From assembly GCA_947396885.1 (NCBI GenBank), contig OX377206.1, positions 22,005,114 through 22,069,113 on the forward strand: 64,000 bases of DNA, given 5' to 3'. Under the pieces are notes generated by a model. That model ran no database searches. It had not been told where the DNA came from and saw nothing but the letters and a program-made list of their open reading frames with translations. Of this stretch, positions 42,841 through 53,446 are shown in pieces (positions within the stretch are counted from its first letter, which is position 1; every line of letters starts with the position of its first letter). A program made the position numbers and the translations under genes. This DNA is from Heligmosomoides polygyrus polygyrus (Eukaryota > Nematoda > Chromadorea > Rhabditida > Heligmosomidae).

Positions 42841-45035
42841 AAATTAGACTACCCTTGGAATAGCAGCTCTGTTGGGCTGGTGGTGCAAGTGGACTCGATT
42901 CGGTCTAGCGTGCGATTGGCGCCTAAAAGAACCGAGCCAAGCGGCATTTTCAACGTGAGAAAACGGAAAGACTCGGCACATTTGGGATATTGGTTATGTT
43001 GCTTGCATTACAGTGTCATCTTCTGTGTAACTTTTGGTATCGTTGAAGCCTGCATTTAAAATCCCATCCTATTAATAGCTAAGACGTGGCGCATTCCAAA
43101 TGAGAGCGAGTAGTGACGATATCTACAACTTCTTTTCTTCTTGAAATGTCGTTCGAACTGGCATAGTAACTCTGTGCCGTGCAGGTTTGATTCGACGGAA
43201 CAGATTTTTTCTACTCTGACGTTTCGAGAATTTTGTCATTCACAGGGGCATAAAAGAAGTGCGAAACCTAAGATATTCGTCATTAAGCGTTATGCACAAG
43301 CAATGCCTATCCAAAGATTCATACCACATGATGCCATTTTAACCCAGTAATTGCCGCTTTCTCCAGCATCTCAGAACTTTCGTCAAGAAAAAAGGTGTTC
43401 TTGTCGTTAACGACGCCTACATGAGAAGGCAGGAACGCGCCAATAAGTGCTAGCCAATCCAAATGCTGTTTTCACACGCAGCAGCCATTCGCCATTCATG
43501 GCACCGGCTGTACACACCCACTCAATGTCGCACGTTCTTTCGCTGCGCCCTGATTCGTATGACGCATTCCGTCCTCATGCAGGACACATTGACGACTAGT
43601 GAAATGCCCCTCCAGAAGTTGAATTTGCTGCTTGAAAGTATTTAAGGAAGCAAAAATTTAGTGATGCGTTTCCTAGACAAGGCTGGGGTTTGAGCGGCTA
43701 ACTACGCGCGTCTTTTCTCAGATGCATTTCATCCAACGCTTGGCTTATTCCAGCAATTCCATTTTGACGTCAAACGTCAAGATGGTTAATTTCATTGTGA
43801 CTAAGCTCTTCATCATCTTCTGCCTACCCACAAAAACAGGCTATTGTACTTTATTCATGTCCCTTTCAACATAATCACCCACATTCTCGACTTCTCGCTG
43901 CGATTCATTTTTGGCGCACACTAGAATTGGCTACCATAACTGAACTAAAAAAGCCTCTACGACCTTGTTTTGATGTTCACAAATATTATGGCGACCGTTT
44001 GATGGGAGACTGCAGGTGATGCTGAAAAACAAAAAATGAGACCAATCCATACATACGGTACATGATGTTCTATCGGCATTCAAGTCACAGCGTCCTCGGA
44101 GCTTCGCCAGAAATCAGTAGCAATCGATCGGCGTTGATTGGATAAGCACCAATCATTGGTCCAGTGCTTATCGCGCTTTGCCCATAAGATTGTCAGGACC
44201 GTAAACAGTGTAAAGAAACGGTCCTATCAATCACTACTGATCAATGCTACCGGTCAGTGCTTATCAAAGCGATTGAGGGTCATTGAGGCATAGATATCTT
44301 TCTCCGAGAACTATGTAATAGACATAGTGGAAACGAGATTGATAGGCAAATAAACCCTAACTACATCAACAGCAATCATGGATCAATAACGACTTGCAAC
44401 ATGCGATCAATGAATGATTTTAACGAGCCTGAGAGTCATGGATCAATAGTTGCTAATAATTTTTTATAACTATCTAAGCAGAGGACAACAGCCGCTAACA
44501 AGTTCATATTTTTAAACAATTTCGGGAACAAGAGATTGGGAGATTGATTGCTTTGACAGTCTTAACAATCGTGAACAAATATTTAGTAATATATTCGATA
44601 AATGTCGGAGTGATAAGGAATATCATCTTGTCGATCGATCCAAGTAGATATTGATCGATATCAAAGATAATAGTCTGGTAGGTTCGCAACGTTTATTATT
44701 TTGTTGTGAAGCTCATTTACTATCCATCATTGTTGCCACACTCTCACGACAAGGCTCAAGCCGATAAATATTGATTAATACTTGTTTATCGATTTGATGC
44801 TACATGAATCATTTCGATGAAAAACCTACGTTTAGGCGCATGCACCTATCTTTATTCTTTTTTGCTATTGTGCACACGAGACAGTCACATCACGAATTGT
44901 ACCACGGACGCACGCACGCATGGACACAAGGACGGGTTAGCTAGGCCAAAGAACTACGATTCGGAAAGCGGCTTATATTAAAATGGCGGGCTGACGTCGT
45001 TGGTGATTCAGTCCTCTATTTGGACAAAATTCCGA
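42841..45035. other. Unassigned spacer
   Basis: A SINE 3' core fragment (AAGACGTGGCGCATTCC) lies at about 43030-43130 (plus). From about 44110 to 44800 the words GATCAAT, GATTGAT and GATCGAT recur often. Open frames (43141-43350, 43463-43645) are not recognised. Confidence 0.35.
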
Positions 45036-45037
45036 AA

Positions 45038-45310
45038 ACAAGGGATAAAAAGGGGAAAAGTACAATTCCTTCGCGGGATACGCCACGAATTCTACTCCTC
45101 CGGGATCTCGTGGAAGCGAGTTGAACTCGTATTTGGCCCTACAATGAATTGCGGTGGCCAGCCGATGAGCCCAGAGAAGTCTAGTACCAATTTGTTGATC
45201 CCGGAGGAGTGGAATGTTTGAATGGCTTGGACGGGAAATCCGTATGCAGAACCTGGAATCAGGTGCACCCGAGAGCTGACACCTCTTCTGGCTGCGCTAC
45301 CACGTGCCCT
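45038..45310 (-). mobile_element. tRNA-derived SINE copy
   Basis: On the minus strand: A box GGTAGCGCAGCCAGAAG, B-box region TGCATACGGATTTCCCG, body with GATCAACAAATTGGTACTAG and CATCGGCTGGCCACCGC. It ends with GTAGAATTCGTGGCG. A plus-strand frame across it (45000-45509) is a chance reading. Confidence 0.75.
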
Positions 45311-45733
45311 AATTTCGAAATTGAAAAACCTAGCAGCACAATCGTTGTGGGCTAGACACGAACGTGCTCAACAGTTCGGCAAATTTTTTCGGTACATATT
45401 GGGTCATTGCCCAATCGAGTTGAGTCACATGGCGAATACCCAGAGAGTGCACTCAGTATACGAGGTGAAAAGCTGTGTAGTTGATGAGGTCCGCTCCTTG
45501 ATTGCCTAACTATCCGTTGCACCCGATTGGGCACAGACCCGAAAAGAACAGGCCTTTTCAGTCATCTGCAAATATTGTAGTTTTTAGTTTTTTTCAATAT
45601 TTGACCGAGATAAAGAAAGTAAAATCTAACACTTTTCCCGCACCAAGCGAAGTGTCACCTTCTGTCAGTGGCGTACGGTTTGCTCTACGGCGTTTTGAAG
45701 TGAAAATGGCCCCGGGATCTAACTTCGCCCCGA

Positions 45734-46120
45734 TTGCCTACAACTGCTAACGAGTCGTCAATCTCTCCGGCCGCTTCCGAGTTCGGCCCACGTCCTCCGC
45801 TTCTAATCCTCGTCGTCGGCCAGGCGGCCGGACACTCCACTCCTCCGCCCTCCCCCCTCACACTCGCCGCACGTATTCATCCAGCCGTTAGTCGCCTGGC
45901 TGCAGCACGTGCACATTCAGGCGTCCACCGTCGTCGTTCATCGGTCGTTATCGATTCGTGGGGCTTTCTTTGTCGTCGTAAAAGCGACTTTTCGTTGTCA
46001 ACTCTTGTTCCGAGGGTCCCATCGCAGCCCTGTCACTCATGCACCCCCGTGATATCATCGGCTCCTCGACGGGCCGGCCACTACGCTGGTGGCCATCTGC
46101 GCCACGCGCTGCGTAAATAA
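45734..46120 (+). CDS. Unrecognised GC-rich ORF
   Basis: A 128-residue frame, Pro/Ser/Ala/Arg-rich (GHSTPPPSPLTLAARIHP), in a GC-rich island with no domain. It could be part of a first exon or promoter region of a host gene, or chance in GC-rich sequence. Confidence 0.2.
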   Translation: MPTTANESSISPAASEFGPRPPLLILVVGQAAGHSTPPPSPLTLAARIHPAVSRLAAARAHSGVHRRRSSVVIDSWGFLCRRKSDFSLSTLVPRVPSQPCHSCTPVISSAPRRAGHYAGGHLRHALRK

Positions 46121-46327
46121 TTGCCGTTTGTGTTGCTCGGCTGGAATGGTGCGTTCCGCTTTAGCGCGCTTTTAGATCTCTTTACTTGTTTACTTGTTAG
46201 AAGTTTAAAAAATCGTGTTGACTGCACATCTGTTCAGTCTGAGGTGATTATTCAGCAAGTCTCCGAAACACATTAGCTAACTTTGTATTCTATTATTAAT
46301 CCCACGTTCCGCTCACATGTAAGCTCG

Positions 46328-46552
46328 TTAAAGGAACGCGGCCATTAATTTCGCAAAAAGCGGCAAACATGCAGTGTCATCAGTATAACGGCATTCACGT
46401 TCTATCGTTTTATAGGAGAACCACATCAATTTGGAGCTCTTCAAATACAACATCTTCCCAGCACCTTCTATAGCATCGAAAGTTACATCTATCCTCTCAT
46501 TCACACCATCCCAGTTGGGTGGGGCCATTTTGAACGCTTTGTGAAAATCCAT
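46328..46552 (-). CDS. Unrecognised small ORF, protein-like
   Basis: A 74-codon minus frame starting MDFHKAFKMAPPNWDGVNER, with FDAIEGAGKMLYLKSSKL and ECRYTDDTACLPLFAKL. The sequence looks coding-like, but I cannot name a family. The YTDDTA word recalls ADP-ribosylhydrolases, but six residues prove nothing. No splice partners were found. Confidence 0.3.
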   Translation of the reverse strand: MDFHKAFKMAPPNWDGVNERIDVTFDAIEGAGKMLYLKSSKLMWFSYKTIERECRYTDDTACLPLFAKLMAAFL

Positions 46553-47764
46553 TGCAATGCCTCACTCCCTCGTGTCGTGGTGGCTCACACAGGTAATAAC
46601 GCGCCTTCTTCTATATGTTTATCTTCATACGCACTTTAGGTGCTTGGTTATGGAAATTCAAAAGATAACTTTTGGAGAAGACGCTGTCCTCGACAAATAT
46701 TTGTCGCCTCAACTGGTCTATGTGTTTGTTTAATAGCCATATAAACACTATTCTATATCGCTTTTTTCACCTTTTGTGCTGCAGCAGTCGCGTATGCCGA
46801 CTGTATGTTATATTTCTTATCGATCACCTACGCTGTTTAATCAATATCGAATGCTTATACGTGGTCTGGTTATTGGATTATAATGCGCGCCTCACAGAGG
46901 AACAAGGGAGTACCGCATACCAGTGAACTACTTGCTTCGGTCTTTCCCGTGACGGCAATCTTTCTAGGACCAACAAGAGCTGTGTGGTGCTATCTCTTTC
47001 ACGTGCTTTTTTGAAATCAACATATTAGGTGTAAGGAAGGTTTTGCCAGTTTTCGAACGCCCATGACATAAAAGCATATTACAGTTTAATCTCTAATCAA
47101 CCGCTCAGTTTTGTACACTTTCGAAAATGGAATAGTTGTTGCTTCTAAATGTGTGTGCTTCCAAAGTTTCTCTAACATGTATGGATTACTACAGCATTTC
47201 TCTCGAGCATATGTTCTGCGGTCCTTCGCACATCTAAACTTTATGAGTTGTAGCTTAGTCGAAGATGTTAACGACGGCAAATACAGCTGTAGCAGCTGAA
47301 AAAAGAGGAATTGTTGAGAAGGAAGAAGCATCTTGTTGCAAGATCCTAGCTACTCCTGGGGATTAGCGTGGTGTGAAGACAAATGAGAGCCTGACAGACG
47401 CACATTAGTGGAGCATAACTATTGACAGAATGCAGGCGTAGACAGGCATAACAGTCGCTCAGTTAGATGGCTAGAGGCGTAGGCTTTTAACGTTTCAGTA
47501 TTGCTGACCACGTCATGAAACATGAAACTGATCAAAATGCACATCAGTTGGGTGCCACACTGTGCCCCCACGCACCGTAGTCTCTTACAAGGAGAGCCTC
47601 CAAACTGGCGGTGAGCTTTTGCTATGCAATTTTTGCAGGATATAGGGTCCCATGTGGGGAGTCGAAAACCATAGTTACTTTCTCCGAATGCTTTTCTGTG
47701 GTGGAAAAGAAGCGTGTGGACACGTTAGCGCGAAGCTCATGACGCCTTGCTGCCAACGAGCAGT
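46553..47764. other. Unassigned spacer
   Basis: Small frames (46672-46926, 47086-47331) are not recognised; no repeats or RNA genes seen. Confidence 0.3.
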
Positions 47765-47838
47765 GTGGTCGGTTGGCGTAGTGGTAGTGTTGCAGCTTCA
47801 CAGAAGCATGATCGTGAGTTCGACCCCCTTGTACTTGT
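47765..47838 (+). repeat. tRNA-like sequence
   Basis: A box TTGGCGTAGTGGTAG (47773-47787) and B box GAGTTCGACCCCC (47816-47828) at tRNA spacing. Acceptor pairing is poor, so this is probably a pseudogene or SINE head. It explains the overlapping frames on both strands at 47622-47980. Confidence 0.5.
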
Positions 47839-47976
47839 GTTTTGGAATTTTTCAATTTATCGTCAGTGGGACCCTTTACCCTATTTCCACCACATTTTTG
47901 AACGAAAACACGGCAACAAATGCCGTTTATGTTCATCAAGCTCTTTGAAAGTGGAAAGGCGGGAATTTTTGACTTC

Positions 47977-48054
47977 CTGATTAAGCAAGTAAAAAAGTGA
48001 TGCCAGATTCGCGATCTGATTAAGCAAGTAAAAAAGTGATGCCAGATTCGCGAT
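47977..48054 (+). repeat. Exact 39-bp tandem duplication
   Basis: Two identical units (47977-48015 and 48016-48054) beginning CTGATTAAGCAAGTAAAAAA. The unit ends in CCAGATTCGCGAT, part of the dispersed GATTCGTGATCAGCACC motif also found at 48180, 51633 and elsewhere. Confidence 0.95.
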
Positions 48055-48090
48055 CAGCACCCCAAATAACCCCCACGCACAAAGCTTAGG

Positions 48091-49148
48091 CGAAATTGGT
48101 GCATCCGACCTCACCATCCTCCTTACCCAGAGCTTCTCTAACCTGTGATAAGAAATCGGGGAAATCCAGAAAGCAATGTCAGCTTCATGATCAGCACTCC
48201 AAGTAACACCCGTAACCAAAGAAAATTACAGGTGAAGTACAACAGTTTAGAAAAGCACCTGCCTATCCATGAGCCTCTAGAGGTCTTTCTGAGGCTGCTT
48301 TGTATAAGTGAAAGTCATCCGAATCAATCTGGAGAACCACAGGCGGTCTGATCTGTTATTTCGTTCTTAAATCAACTCAAACCATTATCAGTCAATCTTC
48401 AAGAGCATTTAGAAAAAAAACATAAGCTAGACAAGAGCTGTTTATTCTGAAGCTTATAAATGACAGTGATTCAATACTTCTTGCATCAACTTTAACATGA
48501 CAACCCGTCTTCTCACGTTTCAGGAATTGTCATGTAAAAGTTGATCGAGCCCTAGAATGAGGACCGTCATCAGGCAATATAGTCACCGACCTAACCCTAG
48601 GAATGTGTTTTTATCAAACATCTGGATGCTTCGTTGAGAAACATGTGCTTGTGAAGATGTCCAATTCGCATGCAATGTGTTCAAAGGCCATAATCCACTA
48701 GATGTTAAAGAAAATACAGCTCCTTAATATCTACCGGATCGGAGGGGAAGTGGAGCGTATAACAATTTCCAGCTTGAGTGGACAGGTGCTTCCTGAGCAG
48801 AATTATCGTTTCTGAATATAATTCTGGAAAACTCATGGAACTTTCGTAACAACATAAGGGATACGGTAATCAGAAAGAAAGTAGGATGCTATTAAAAAAG
48901 CATGGATGGGCTATATTGCAGTAAAAATCTAAACAGTACATATAGAACGGCACAGGAAGCATCTGCACATACAAAGTCATTCAGTGTTGCCCACCTCGTG
49001 ACGGGTAGCTCACTCCGATGGTGTCATTTCATCCAGAAAAGGCTGCCTCTCCACACTGTCCTTCTCCTTATTTCCCGAAACATCGCTTGGAAGGCTATAA
49101 TGCTTGCCGTGCAACTTATCTAAAAATTTCAAAATCTTACGTTAGTTT
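48091..49148. other. Unassigned spacer
   Basis: One more diverged copy of the dispersed motif lies at 48165-48215. Otherwise nothing recognised. Confidence 0.3.
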
Positions 49149-49155
49149 GCGTCCA

Positions 49156-49218
<63 letters not shown>
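49149..49218 (+). repeat. LINE-type tail with AAAT microsatellite
   Basis: GCGTCCATAAATAAATAAAT and about 15 AAAT units. The GCGTCCATAAATAA junction also ends the LINE fragment at 50550-51100 (minus), so this is probably the 3' end of a LINE of that family; the body upstream is not recognisable. Confidence 0.7.
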
Positions 49219-49219
<1 letters not shown>

Positions 49220-50549
49220 GTCCTCTCCTTTGTCCCCAATGGCTATTAAGTTGCAAAAGACCATCCTCTTGTTGCTTAGCTTAGTGCATTTCTGTTATTT
49301 GCATTTGCATGCGCTCATTCTCACTGCGTAGTAGTTATTAGAGGTGGCTCCACCTTTCTGCGATAGTATCACTGGCTTGGCCTATATTTTCCCGTTGGCG
49401 TTGTAATGTTGGTCCGAGTGACTATCAGACCCTTTGCTACGTCCTGCTGTCCACATAAAAGCTCCAAAATCAGCATTCACATTGCCAACATGATGCGCAT
49501 GTACGTGCGTAAACTGTAAACACGATCCATATGCACGGCTCAACTGCCGACCACTAATTCGTTGAATTCCAACACGGTCGTTTTCCCTTCCTTTGCCTTC
49601 ATTGCCCACTAACTCATGTTAATTTTCTTCATGGTTCTACCAGTTTTTGACACTCTCTACCATGGTTCTACCAGTTTTTGACTCGTTCCGCTTACAAATG
49701 TTGTTGTCGGGCATTTTCTTTGAAAATTTGGAAAACCAAATTCAAGAGCTCAAAGCTTTCCAACAGCTACAGTACCCGAAGCTCTGCACATTAAAAGTGG
49801 AGTAACTTGTGCGGAACCACATTCAGTATGTCGTAATATGCAGCTAGTAATGAGTGGAAAATAATTCGTTGCCCCTGGTTACAGATAAATCAGTTTCAGT
49901 CCAGTTATTTCTATGTTTAGGAGCGTTATCAATAGAAAAGTGCTGGCTCATTAGAGACAGAATTATTCTCGGTGACTTCCCGGTTTTCTTCTCATTAGCC
50001 ACTGCCTTCTCCTGAGTCGCTTGTGCATGACGTGCGTGAAGGCTTGCTAGAAGTTCCCTCATTGTACTAAAAAATAATGGAAAATTTTGCTGCTCCCAAG
50101 AGATCTCTTTTTTCTCGACACGACTATACATACATATCTGGCTTTGCATAGGAGCAGCAGATTGAAGAAAACGCAGTGCGTGGCGCGTCCCTTAAGTGTT
50201 TTCCCTAACACATTCTACTTTTTTCTCCAATGCTCCCCAACTTTTTGACAGTAAATTTCATAAATTAATGATAAGGTTGCGCTACGTATTCTACTTCATT
50301 ACCTTTTGCTCATTAAACGGGATCTAAATACATATCTTAATCTTTTTACTCTTTTCGGGATTAGTTGTAGACTAATCGTGTTAAGTTCATCTTTCGCAGG
50401 TTTACTTGAAAACCTCATTTCCATGGATAAAAAGCTTGCATAGGTATGTAACTTGGCGCGGAGTCGAATCCGAGCCAGCTTGGAGCATTCCTTCTTCTCT
50501 CGAACTTCGTTTCTGGTTGTTAAGCCGCATGTGTTTCAAAAGTTATTTA
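49219..50549. other. Unassigned spacer
   Basis: A SINE core piece (GCAGTGCGTGGCGCGTCCC) lies at 50170-50215, and a B-box-like GGATTCGACTCCGCG on the minus strand at about 50457-50475. A short direct repeat (CATGGTTCTACCAGTTTTTGAC) occurs twice near 49632 and 49662. Frames are not recognised. Confidence 0.4.
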
Positions 50550-51100
50550 TTTGTTTTTATTTATTTATGGACGCACGGAAAGTGCGTTTAAAACAACTAG
50601 TTCTCCTAGCAAGTAATACGAAAATAGCACATCCCCTAAGGACACTAAAACCCTGGTGAAAAAGAGAACAAAGCAAAAAAAGGAAAAGAAACAAGGTCAA
50701 TAGAAGAAAAGGAAGAGAAAACGGCAACAGAAAACATCAAAAAGAAAAGTAAGTCAACAACATCAAACTCTTAAGAATAGCGTGAGCTGAAGGCGCAAAT
50801 AGACCCTTATATTTAGCAAACCTCTGAGCTGATGGCTTCATGAAATAGCAATTTGAAGGCGCGGAGTGAAATCGGTATTGAGTATTTGTGGATAAGTGTA
50901 TTCAAGACAGGAGTCACCCTGGTGGAGAAAAATCTGGATCGGGCTTGTGTTCCTGCAGCACTGACCCTGATATTATGCATACCACCCCTTGTTATGGAAG
51001 GTACAAGCTGAAAGAATTGTGTTGACTCAAGAGCAGTCTTACCTGTAACAATTTGAAGGACATGGTAAGGTTATTTCTCTTCGTTCTACTAAGTTGAAGA
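50550..51100 (-). mobile_element. CR1-like LINE 3' fragment
   Basis: On the minus strand, MSFKLLQ then FFQLVPSITRGGMHNIRV (about 51030-50960), TQARSRFF and STRVTPVLNTLI match the C-terminus of CR1/Jockey-type reverse transcriptase proteins; compare MRPSVTRGG of the LINE at 8132-10002. A pyrimidine-rich untranslated part and a GTGCGTCCATAAATAAATAA end at about 50550 follow. Frames break around 50900. Confidence 0.75.
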
Positions 51101-51116
51101 CTTATTGAAGTACTTG

Positions 51117-51401
51117 TTAGTATACACGAGATCTGACTGAATCATGCTCAAATATCCGACTCGGATATCCTGTTCCGAACCATCCAAAAGTATGCTTCAC
51201 CATGCCTTGCTTAGCGTCATATGTTTCTTCATTGTCGGATATGAGTACAAACCCGCTACAGTGTAGGCTGATATCTGCAGGACCTGCTGTTGTCAAGACT
51301 GCATGCTCGTAAATGACACGATCCATGGTACAAATGTCAGTCTTCTGCGTTGTCTGCTCCCTCGGTAGTGGGAACTGCAGGCGTGGTCTTTCTGCTTGCA
51401 T
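51117..51401 (-). CDS. Unrecognised ORF, possible host exon
   Basis: The minus frame includes MDRVIYEHAVLTTAGPADI, HCSGFVLISDNEETYDAK and GWFGTGYPSRIFEHD, ending at 51117. It looks protein-like but shows no known domain. It lies between the LINE fragment and the TIR element at 51420, so it could also be TE-derived. Confidence 0.25.
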   Translation of the reverse strand: MQAERPRLQFPLPREQTTQKTDICTMDRVIYEHAVLTTAGPADISLHCSGFVLISDNEETYDAKQGMVKHTFGWFGTGYPSRIFEHDSVRSRVY

Positions 51402-51419
51402 TGCTGACTGACTTGCTTA

Positions 51420-52667
51420 CCAGGGAAGGGTCTCAGGCGTAGGTCTGAATGGTGGAAATGGATAGTACTGCGAGAATCTCCACCGTTCATGTAGTAGAAA
51501 AACATGTTTCGTTTTTGCTGAGTCCTTGAATCCAAAGAGCTACAGACCCTCGAAATTGGGGGTACAGTATTGCACCGCCACCGGTACCCACCACAACCTA
51601 CCATAATCGGCCGAAATTTAAAAAACGGATGTCAGATTCGTGATCAGCACCTCAAATAACCCACCTGGGCGAAGTTTGGACGAAAAATTTTTTTCGACCT
51701 CTCCTCGACCTTTGGAGTCGTGAAAGTAGTATCGTGAAAATAGGCACGACATGAAAGTCTAAATCAGCTTACTTCCTACACATCTACACATTTATTTCAC
51801 TCTAAATTGCCAAATAAAGTTTTCTGTGAGCTGTGCTTCCCTCACTTTTATCAGTTTCTGAATTATACAATGTTTTGTGTTTTTAAGCAAATGTTAAACA
51901 ATGACCTTACAACAGGTACGGGTTACACGGGTGACTAGGGCTGTTGAAGTCATAATCACCGATTTTGCCTAAACCTCTCTCAGGGGGATTATTTGGGGTG
52001 CTGATTACGAATCTGACATTCGTTTCTCAATTTCCGGCCGATTACGTTAGGTTACGGTAGGTTACGGTAGGTGCGGGTGACTAGGGCCGTCGAAGACATA
52101 ATCACCAAACTTCTCCCAGGGGGTTATTTGGGATGGTGATCACGAATCTGACATCCGCTTTCCGTATTACCCTGGAGTATGTTAAATTACAGTAGGTAAA
52201 TGAGATTAATGGTAAGGTCATGGTAACCGTTCTTCTCCAAACTTCGCAATGAGTACGAATCTGATCCTTGTTTGACAATGTAGAGTGAAATAAATGTGTA
52301 GGAGATATGTAGGAAGCAAACTGGTAGAGAAGGCGGCAATCATGAAAAATGCAAAAATACTGCATAGCACGGGAGTCGAACACCTGAACTAGCACCTGCG
52401 ATGTAGTACCGCTCCCGGCTGAGCTGTCGACTCGCTTGGCGCGGAACCTTTCGTCGCGTCCCATACAACAGCGCGCACGCACGCATGCACGTGGGCACGT
52501 GCTGACGGTGCGCTACTGTACCCCCCCCCCCCTTCGAGGACCAGCAGCTCTTTTGATTCAAGGACTCAGCAAAAACGAAACATGTTTTTATACTATATAA
52601 AGGGTGGAGATTCTCGCAGTACTATCCATTTCCCCTGTTGAGACCTACGCCTGAGACCCTTCCCTGG
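51420..52667. mobile_element. Harbinger-like element with about 150-bp inverted ends
   Basis: 51420-51590 and 52495-52667 are inverse copies (CCAGGGAAGGGTCTCAGGCG, ATGGATAGTACTGCGAGAAT, TGTTTCGTTTTTGCTGAGTC blocks). TTA flanks both sides (51417-51419 and 52668-52670), as PIF/Harbinger target duplications do. A second inverse pair lies inside (51770-51812 with 52272-52318, AGTGAAATAAATGTGTAG). It holds copies of the dispersed GATTCGTGATCAGCACC motif and a tRNA-like sequence (52365-52440), and no transposase. Confidence 0.7.
52365..52440 (-). repeat. tRNA-like sequence inside TIR element
   Basis: Minus strand: AGCTCAGCCGGGAG (A box) and GGTGTTCGACTCCCG (B box) about 43 bases apart. This is the best A/B pair among the dispersed tRNA-like pieces; a complete acceptor stem could not be confirmed. 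Confidence 0.5.
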
Positions 52668-52670
52668 TTA

Positions 52671-53170
52671 GATGCCCCCTTTTCACTTGTACTCCTCCAG
52701 TTTCTTCCCTGAAACTGCTTCTATTATTATACTAACACTTGAAAGCCTAATGTTGACGAGTATCTCGGCCTATTTCAACGAAAACTCATTTGCTTCATTC
52801 ATGTGACGAGGTGGGCCTGTTTGATGGATGACCCCTCGTGAACCTTTTCCGCTCTTAATTTAGCGATTAATTGGCTGCCATCCTGCACATTAACGTAAGC
52901 TTGTGATATCACCTTTCCTTGAAAAATAGAAATTTTTATGAAATTTCGAAGAAGGTATTTACTTTTGAGGATTTTTCAATTAAATTTTTTTTAAGCAAGC
53001 CATAGCATGTCTTCCCTGCTCAAGAAATTATTTTAGCCTTCTTTGAAATCGTTTGGTCTTACGTATATGAAAGGCGCTCCTTTTTCCATTTTGAAGATGT
53101 CGAATTTGGTTTAAGAAGTGTTCAACTTGATTTGAAAAGGGACTATTTTGCTCTGAGTGTGTTACACAGC
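52671..53170. other. Unassigned spacer
   Basis: 53090-53145 carries TTTGATTTGAAAAGGGAC-type repeats related to the TIR element that follows. Otherwise nothing recognised. Confidence 0.4.
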
Positions 53171-53174
53171 ATTA

Positions 53175-53444
53175 CCATTTTCATGTCAAAGTGGAAACCT
53201 TTCACATCAAATTGGACCCTCTTTTAAACCAGCTTGACGCTTCTGGAACCAAGGAGAACGCCTTTCAAATTGAAAGAAGTTTCTAACTTCTTAGGCCAGA
53301 GAGTCTCTGAGACGATTAGAATAAGTATTATTCAAGAAATGTTTTTAAAAATTTAGAAAAAAGAATTTTCAACTTTCGTACAACTTTCTTTGAATTTTTT
53401 AGTTCACCTACTCAATTGAAGTGCCCCATTTGAAGTGAAAATGG
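53175..53444. mobile_element. 270-bp TA-flanked MITE
   Basis: It has the same CCATTTTCA...TGAAAATGG ends as 35617-37190, with TA on both sides (53173-53174 and 53445-53446). The subterminal CACATCAAATTGGACCCTC repeat is present at the left. It has no coding content. Confidence 0.75.
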
Positions 53445-53446
53445 TA

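Noticed and set aside
46328..46552. ADP-ribosylhydrolase exon suggested by YTDDTA
   Set aside because: Only six residues fit, and the surrounding sequence does not follow that family as far as I can judge.
47622..47980. 105-codon minus and 98-codon plus frames
   Set aside because: They overlap each other and a tRNA-like repeat, with no domain.
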